A program made the translations under genes and the position numbers. A stretch of 64,000 bases of DNA from Streptomyces sp. NBC_00683. GTDB lineage: Bacteria; Actinomycetota; Actinomycetes; Streptomycetales; Streptomycetaceae. Below are positions 61,673 through 64,000 of the stretch, in pieces. The stretch covers positions 682,001 through 746,000 of the forward strand of contig NZ_CP109013.1 of the NCBI RefSeq assembly GCF_036226745.1, read 5' to 3'. Each line of letters begins with the position of its first letter. Position 1 is the first letter of the stretch. The notes under the pieces are model-generated. The model searched no databases and was not told where the DNA came from. It worked only from the letters and a program-made list of their open reading frames with translations.

Positions 61673-61760
61673 TTACCCGCGAATTACCCGCCGGAGGGGC
61701 ACCTCAGCACCGGGTGCGGCCTTGCTGCCGGGCACCTCGTCATGGCAACGCCCGGGTAAT
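61673..61760. promoter_or_regulatory. repeated GCGGGTAA elements between divergent genes
   Basis: On the minus strand, GCGGGTAA occurs at 61691-61684 and 61680-61673, 11 bp apart start to start, i.e. one DNA turn. On the plus strand CGGGTAAT occurs at 61753-61760. All lie in the 224-bp gap between the TusA-like/subtilase operon and the divergent LuxR-type regulator. Probably binding sites for that regulator. Confidence 0.5.
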
Positions 61761-61818
61761 GGGCGTGGTCTAGCGTCCGCCGCCCGAGGAGAAACACGGC
61801 AGGAAGCTGGGGTGGGAG

Positions 61819-62829
61819 ATGCGGCGCGCACTACGCCGGAGCGAGGAGACCGCAGACGTCGGACTCGTAGCCCTCGGGGTGACCGTGGCCGAGGAAGAGC
61901 TCTACCGGCACCTGCTGCGCTCGGGCCCGGCGTCCGCCGAGGAGCTCGCCGCTGCGCTGCTGGAGCCGCACGCGGAAGTGGCACGACGGACCGAGGCACT
62001 GGCTGCGCTGCAACTGGTCACCCTGACGGCCGGCGCGCCGGAACGGTGGGTGGCCGCGGCTCCGGAAGTGGCGGTGGAGCGGCTCATGGAGTGCCGCCAG
62101 CGGGAGCTGAACCGGGCCCGCGGTGGGCTGGCCCGGCTAATGGACGAGTACAGGTCGGGCCATCGGCCCGGTGCGGTGGCAGGCCCGGTCGAGGTGGTCG
62201 AGGGCGCCGAGCGCTGCGGGCGCCGATACGCGGAGACCGTGGCGAACACCGCCAAGGAGCTGCTCGTGCTCAGCAGGCCGCCGTTCGTCATCCACGGTGG
62301 TGTCTCCCTCGATGTCCTGGGCACCCTCGACCGGAACGTCCGTTGCCGGTCGATCTACGACCGGCGCGCCCTGGACCTGCCGCACTCCGTCGCCGACATC
62401 ACCTCCTACCAGGCCGCGGGCGAGCAGGTGCGCGTCGTCGACGAACTTCCCTTGAAGCTGCTGATCTCGGACCGGACGACGGCGCTTCTCCCTGGCGGCG
62501 ACGACCGGCCCGGCGAGTGGTTCGTGGTCTCCGGCAGCACGTTGGTGGAGGGCCTGGTGTCGCTGTTCGAGCTGCTGTGGGAACGCAGCGTCCCGCTCGT
62601 CCCGGTGCACGCCGAGACGGACGTGACGGAGGCCGGACTGCCCGCATCCGACATCCAACTGCTCGGGCTGCTCTTCGCCGGGCTCACGGACGCGGCGATC
62701 GCCCGCCAGCTCAGCACGAGCGTGCGTACCGTGCAGCGGCGCCTGACCCGGCTGATGGAGCGGGCGGGCGTGGGAAACCGCGCGCAGCTCGCCTGGCACG
62801 CGGCGCGCGGCGGGTGGCTCACCCATTAG
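61819..62829 (+). CDS. transcriptional regulator, TrmB/LuxR type, next to subtilase operon
   Basis: 336 aa, related in layout to the 2850-3836 regulator. N-terminal winged helix (EEELYRHLLRSGPASAEELA), effector region, and C-terminal LuxR-type HTH (SDIQLLGLLFAGLTDAAIAR, then QLSTSVRTVQRRLTRLMERA). ATG 61819 has GGGGTGGGAG immediately upstream. It is divergent from the TusA-like/subtilase operon and probably controls it through the repeated elements between them; that link is inference. Confidence 0.85.
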   Translation: MRRALRRSEETADVGLVALGVTVAEEELYRHLLRSGPASAEELAAALLEPHAEVARRTEALAALQLVTLTAGAPERWVAAAPEVAVERLMECRQRELNRARGGLARLMDEYRSGHRPGAVAGPVEVVEGAERCGRRYAETVANTAKELLVLSRPPFVIHGGVSLDVLGTLDRNVRCRSIYDRRALDLPHSVADITSYQAAGEQVRVVDELPLKLLISDRTTALLPGGDDRPGEWFVVSGSTLVEGLVSLFELLWERSVPLVPVHAETDVTEAGLPASDIQLLGLLFAGLTDAAIARQLSTSVRTVQRRLTRLMERAGVGNRAQLAWHAARGGWLTH

Positions 62830-62893
62830 GGCATGTATCGAATCGTGATCAATCGCCTGTTGAACGTCCCTTACATGGCCGCCCGTTCTGGCG

Positions 62894-62941
62894 CGCGGGG
62901 TTCGGTGTGGCGTCAGCTTTGGAACCACACCGAGCCCCGCG
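62894..62941. terminator. bidirectional terminator between regulator and lipoprotein genes
   Basis: CGCGGGGTTCGGTGTGG (62894-62910) pairs with CCACACCGAGCCCCGCG (62925-62941) with one G-T wobble in a 17-bp stem and a 14-nt loop. Between convergent genes. Confidence 0.8.
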
Positions 62942-62948
62942 TTTCAGA

Positions 62949-63335
62949 TCAGGAGCCGTCGATCAGTCTCTGCACCTCGGGCGGGAGCTCTGAGCCGGAG
63001 TAGACGGAGAAGAACGTGGCTGTCTTCGGTGTGTCCCCGATGGCGATGGCAACCTTGGGAGAGATGCCGTCCACTTCGTAGGCCGTCTCCGTCGTATCCG
63101 GCTCCTCGCTCTTGTCCTGGCCGCCGGTGTCTTCGCAGGGTGGTTTGGTGGCGACGCCGAGCTTCTTCCCGGGTGTGAATTCAACGTTCGCCACGTCTCG
63201 ATACGAACTGTCCTGGTAGGTGTACCGATTGACGCAGGAGGCCCCACCGCCACCGCTGTCGGCCGTGCACGCGGCTACTGACATCACCATGGCCGCCGCC
63301 ACCAGCAAGCCGGCGGATCGCTCGGTCCAGCTCAT
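62949..63335 (-). CDS. small lipoprotein of unknown function
   Basis: 128 aa. Lipoprotein signal VAAAMVMSVAACTADSG, with the lipid-anchored cysteine at residue 23. The mature part has a cysteine pair (ASCVNRYTYQDSSYRDV; KPPCEDTGGQ) and resembles the small streptomycete DUF6281-type lipoproteins as I remember them. ATG 63335 follows GAGGGGGG. Membrane-attached outside the cell. No role can be assigned. Confidence 0.75.
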   Translation of the reverse strand: MSWTERSAGLLVAAAMVMSVAACTADSGGGGASCVNRYTYQDSSYRDVANVEFTPGKKLGVATKPPCEDTGGQDKSEEPDTTETAYEVDGISPKVAIAIGDTPKTATFFSVYSGSELPPEVQRLIDGS

Positions 63336-63697
63336 GCGTGTCCCCCCTCAGTAGATGCTGCAAAGAGGAGGAGTTCCTCCTCCTTGCCACATGGCCTCGC
63401 CATCGCTCAGCACGGGAATGAGACCGTGCCCATGGTGAGGCCTTCGTGTTCCGAAATTCGACGTCGGCAATTCGGATCAGGTTCCCTTGCCACGCGTTCT
63501 TTCGACCCGAGATGTGCTCGTGCAGCCTGGGGCAGGCGGCAAGGATCGCACTCAGGTCAGCCGAGCGGTGGCAGCCGCTGCTCCTGGTACACCGGCGGGG
63601 CGGCGAATCCGAGCAGGCACGCGAAGCGCCCGCTGATGTGCAACTCGGCCCAGCGGAACCGCTCAGCGGACCCTATGGTCGACGGGTCGACGGTGCG
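63336..63697. other. intergenic region
   Basis: 362 bp upstream of the lipoprotein gene and downstream of the edge gene. No gene, hairpin or operator found. Confidence 0.35.
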
Positions 63698-64000
63698 TCA
63701 CGCGGGTTCGACGGGAAGCCACAGCTCGCAGGTCGCCGTGCTGAAATCGTCCGCGCGCTCGAGGACCGCGACGACCGAAGGCCCCGGCCGTAGCCGCCAC
63801 GGGTTGGAGGGGAACCACTCGGTCGCGGTCGCGGCCCAGGTCGTCTGCAGGGCATGCGGATGCGGTCCGCTGGTACGGAAGACCGCCCACATTCCAGCCG
63901 GCACCTCGATGGTGTCGAGCCCGTCCGGGACCGGCGTGTCCCGGCTGAGAGCCACTCCGTGCAGGTAGGTCAGTTCGCTGCCCTCCCTGCCGTCGGGGTC
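63698..64000 (-). CDS. C-terminal part of a GyrI/AraC-effector-type protein, 5' end outside window
   Basis: The visible 100 residues (LTYLHGVALSRDTPVPDGLD, VPAGMWAVFRTSGPHPHALQ, then TEWFPSNPWRLRPG and CELWLPVEPA) match the last part of the GyrI-like small-molecule-binding domain that ends many AraC/MerR-family regulators. A codon begins exactly at 64000 and the frame is open to the edge, so the N-terminus is not visible and a DNA-binding domain cannot be confirmed. Confidence 0.75.
   Translation of the reverse strand, partial: DPDGREGSELTYLHGVALSRDTPVPDGLDTIEVPAGMWAVFRTSGPHPHALQTTWAATATEWFPSNPWRLRPGPSVVAVLERADDFSTATCELWLPVEPA

Noticed and set aside
1-64000. CRISPR array, tRNA, rRNA, insertion sequence or prophage
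   Set aside because: No regularly spaced repeats, cloverleaf-like sequences, transposase or integrase frames or phage structural proteins seen on either strand.

Overview
The window reads as chromosomal DNA of a Streptomyces-like actinomycete. It is very GC-rich with strong third-position GC in the coding frames. Several genes start with GTG or TTG, and many secreted proteins carry twin-arginine or lipoprotein signals. There is a DtxR-type iron box, a PAS/GAF/SpoIIE phosphatase fused to an anti-sigma-type ATPase, and only one in-frame TTA codon that I could find. I see no rRNA, tRNA, CRISPR array, insertion sequence, integrase or prophage.

Left part (1-19.7 kb): a Tat-exported sulfatase with its formylglycine-generating enzyme (cut by the left edge), a TrmB/LuxR-type regulator, a kinase-fold protein divergent from a GH13 alpha-glucosidase, a PL8 polyuronate lyase followed by a second small secreted lyase, then a 2160-residue secreted Rhs/YD-repeat protein. 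The Rhs protein ends in a glycine-rich hydrophobic tip and is followed by a small three-helix membrane protein that could be its immunity partner. A secreted phospholipase D-like protein closes the block.

Middle part (19.8-31.5 kb): a same-strand sugar-uptake locus (DeoR/LacI hybrid regulator, lipoprotein binding protein, two permeases, a 2-hydroxyacid dehydrogenase, and a phosphodiesterase fused to a HAD phosphatase) whose regulator is preceded by a strong palindromic operator. Divergent from it are a GH29 alpha-fucosidase and an unknown protein, then a convergent ABC exporter.

Centre-right (31.9-47.4 kb): a glyoxalase-fold protein, the SpoIIE-type signalling protein, an iron-box-controlled DUF2470 protein, a GxGYxYP-family Tat protein with a LacI-type operator, and a ROK regulator divergent from a tightly coupled five-gene operon (binding protein, two permeases, GH38 alpha-mannosidase, PpiC/SurA-N-like protein). 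The ROK/ABC promoter carries three related half-sites.

Right part (47.5-64 kb): an ABC exporter with a TTA (bldA) codon at its very start, a cold-shock protein, an enoyl-CoA hydratase/P450 pair, two unknown proteins, and two large secreted subtilases in tandem. The second subtilase is translationally coupled to a TusA-fold protein lacking the catalytic cysteine and is divergent from a second TrmB/LuxR-type regulator across repeated GCGGGTAA elements. A small lipoprotein and the C-terminal end of a GyrI/AraC effector-type domain complete the window.

Overall this is a degradative and secreted-enzyme region: sulfatase, lyases, fucosidase, mannosidase, glucosidase, proteases, and two sugar-uptake systems each with its own local regulator. 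The least explained items are the Rhs tip/membrane pair, the TusA-like/subtilase coupling, and the phosphodiesterase-HAD fusion.
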